This document shows, one piece after another, positions 4,917 through 5,032 of a DNA stretch of 5,032 bases. The DNA is from ATZT02 sp964639395 (lineage in GTDB: Bacteria > Actinomycetota > Actinomycetes > S36-B12 > UBA5976). How positions within the stretch are numbered: the first letter of the stretch is position 1; each line of letters starts with the position of its first letter. The translations under genes and the position numbers were made by a program. The notes under the pieces are model-generated. The model did no database searches and had not been told where the DNA came from. It saw only the letters and a program-made list of their open reading frames with translations. Location: NCBI GenBank assembly GCA_964639395.1, contig CAZXCT010000083.1, positions 1-5,032 of the forward strand, written 5' to 3'.

Positions 4917-5032
4917 ATGGAACGTCCAAAAATGAGAAAAGACCTTTCTGATCTGCCTGCCTATAAAGCTGGCAAAAGCGCAAAGGCTAATAGTGACTTA
5001 GAAGTATTTAAAATTTCTAGCAATGAAAATCC
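4917..5032 (+). CDS. hisC: Histidinol-phosphate aminotransferase-like protein, 5' part only (3' end beyond right edge)
   Basis: Thirty-eight complete codons are visible, plus two bases (cc) that must encode Pro. The reading LSDLPAYKAGKS (10-21), followed by FKISSNENP (31-39), matches the N-terminus of HisC and its actinobacterial relatives, where a DLPAY-x-PGK segment leads into KL-SNE-P. HisC moves an amino group from glutamate to imidazole-acetol phosphate in histidine synthesis. Close paralogues act on aromatic amino acids, and the visible part cannot separate the two. No other his gene is in view, so an aromatic aminotransferase (Pat type) is a real alternative and the symbol is provisional. 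The ATG at 4917 sits at the right distance from a -10 box for a leaderless start. A second ATG at 4932 is possible. The PLP-binding lysine lies outside the window. Confidence 0.75.
   Translation, partial: MERPKMRKDLSDLPAYKAGKSAKANSDLEVFKISSNEN

Overview
The window most likely comes from a chromosome of a low-GC, streamlined actinobacterium. The freshwater Nanopelagicales/acI type fits best. This rests on the actinobacterial flavour of the phosphatase, DnaB, HemL-like aminotransferase and DUF2142 proteins, on AT-leaning codon use, on near-leaderless starts, and on a TTGTCCACA DnaA box of the kind seen in Mycobacterium and Streptomyces. The taxonomic call is inference. No plasmid, phage, transposon, tRNA, rRNA or CRISPR feature is visible.

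Layout from left to right: (1) the 5' part of a low-molecular-weight protein tyrosine phosphatase on the minus strand, running off the left edge; (2) a 360-bp gene-free region (273-632) holding three good DnaA boxes and several weaker ones, all in one orientation, plus inverted repeats and the probable dnaB promoter; (3) dnaB, the replicative helicase, 461 aa, intact and without an intein; (4) 18 bp later, a 449-aa HemL-like class III aminotransferase on the same strand; (5) convergent with it and overlapping its end by 29 bp, a DUF2142-type polytopic membrane protein on the minus strand, probably a GT-C-like cell-envelope protein; (6) a 71-bp divergent promoter region with a 13-bp palindrome; (7) the first 38 complete codons of a histidinol-phosphate-aminotransferase-like gene running off the right edge.

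The genes do not form one obvious pathway. dnaB and the aminotransferase probably share a transcript. The phosphatase and the DUF2142 protein are each transcribed the other way. The most notable element is the DnaA-box array between the phosphatase and dnaB, with transcription diverging on either side. It could be a DnaA-controlled promoter for the helicase gene, a DnaA-titrating site, or part of an unusual replication origin. The sequence alone does not decide among these. I found no convincing new multigene system (defence, toxin-antitoxin or mobile element) here.
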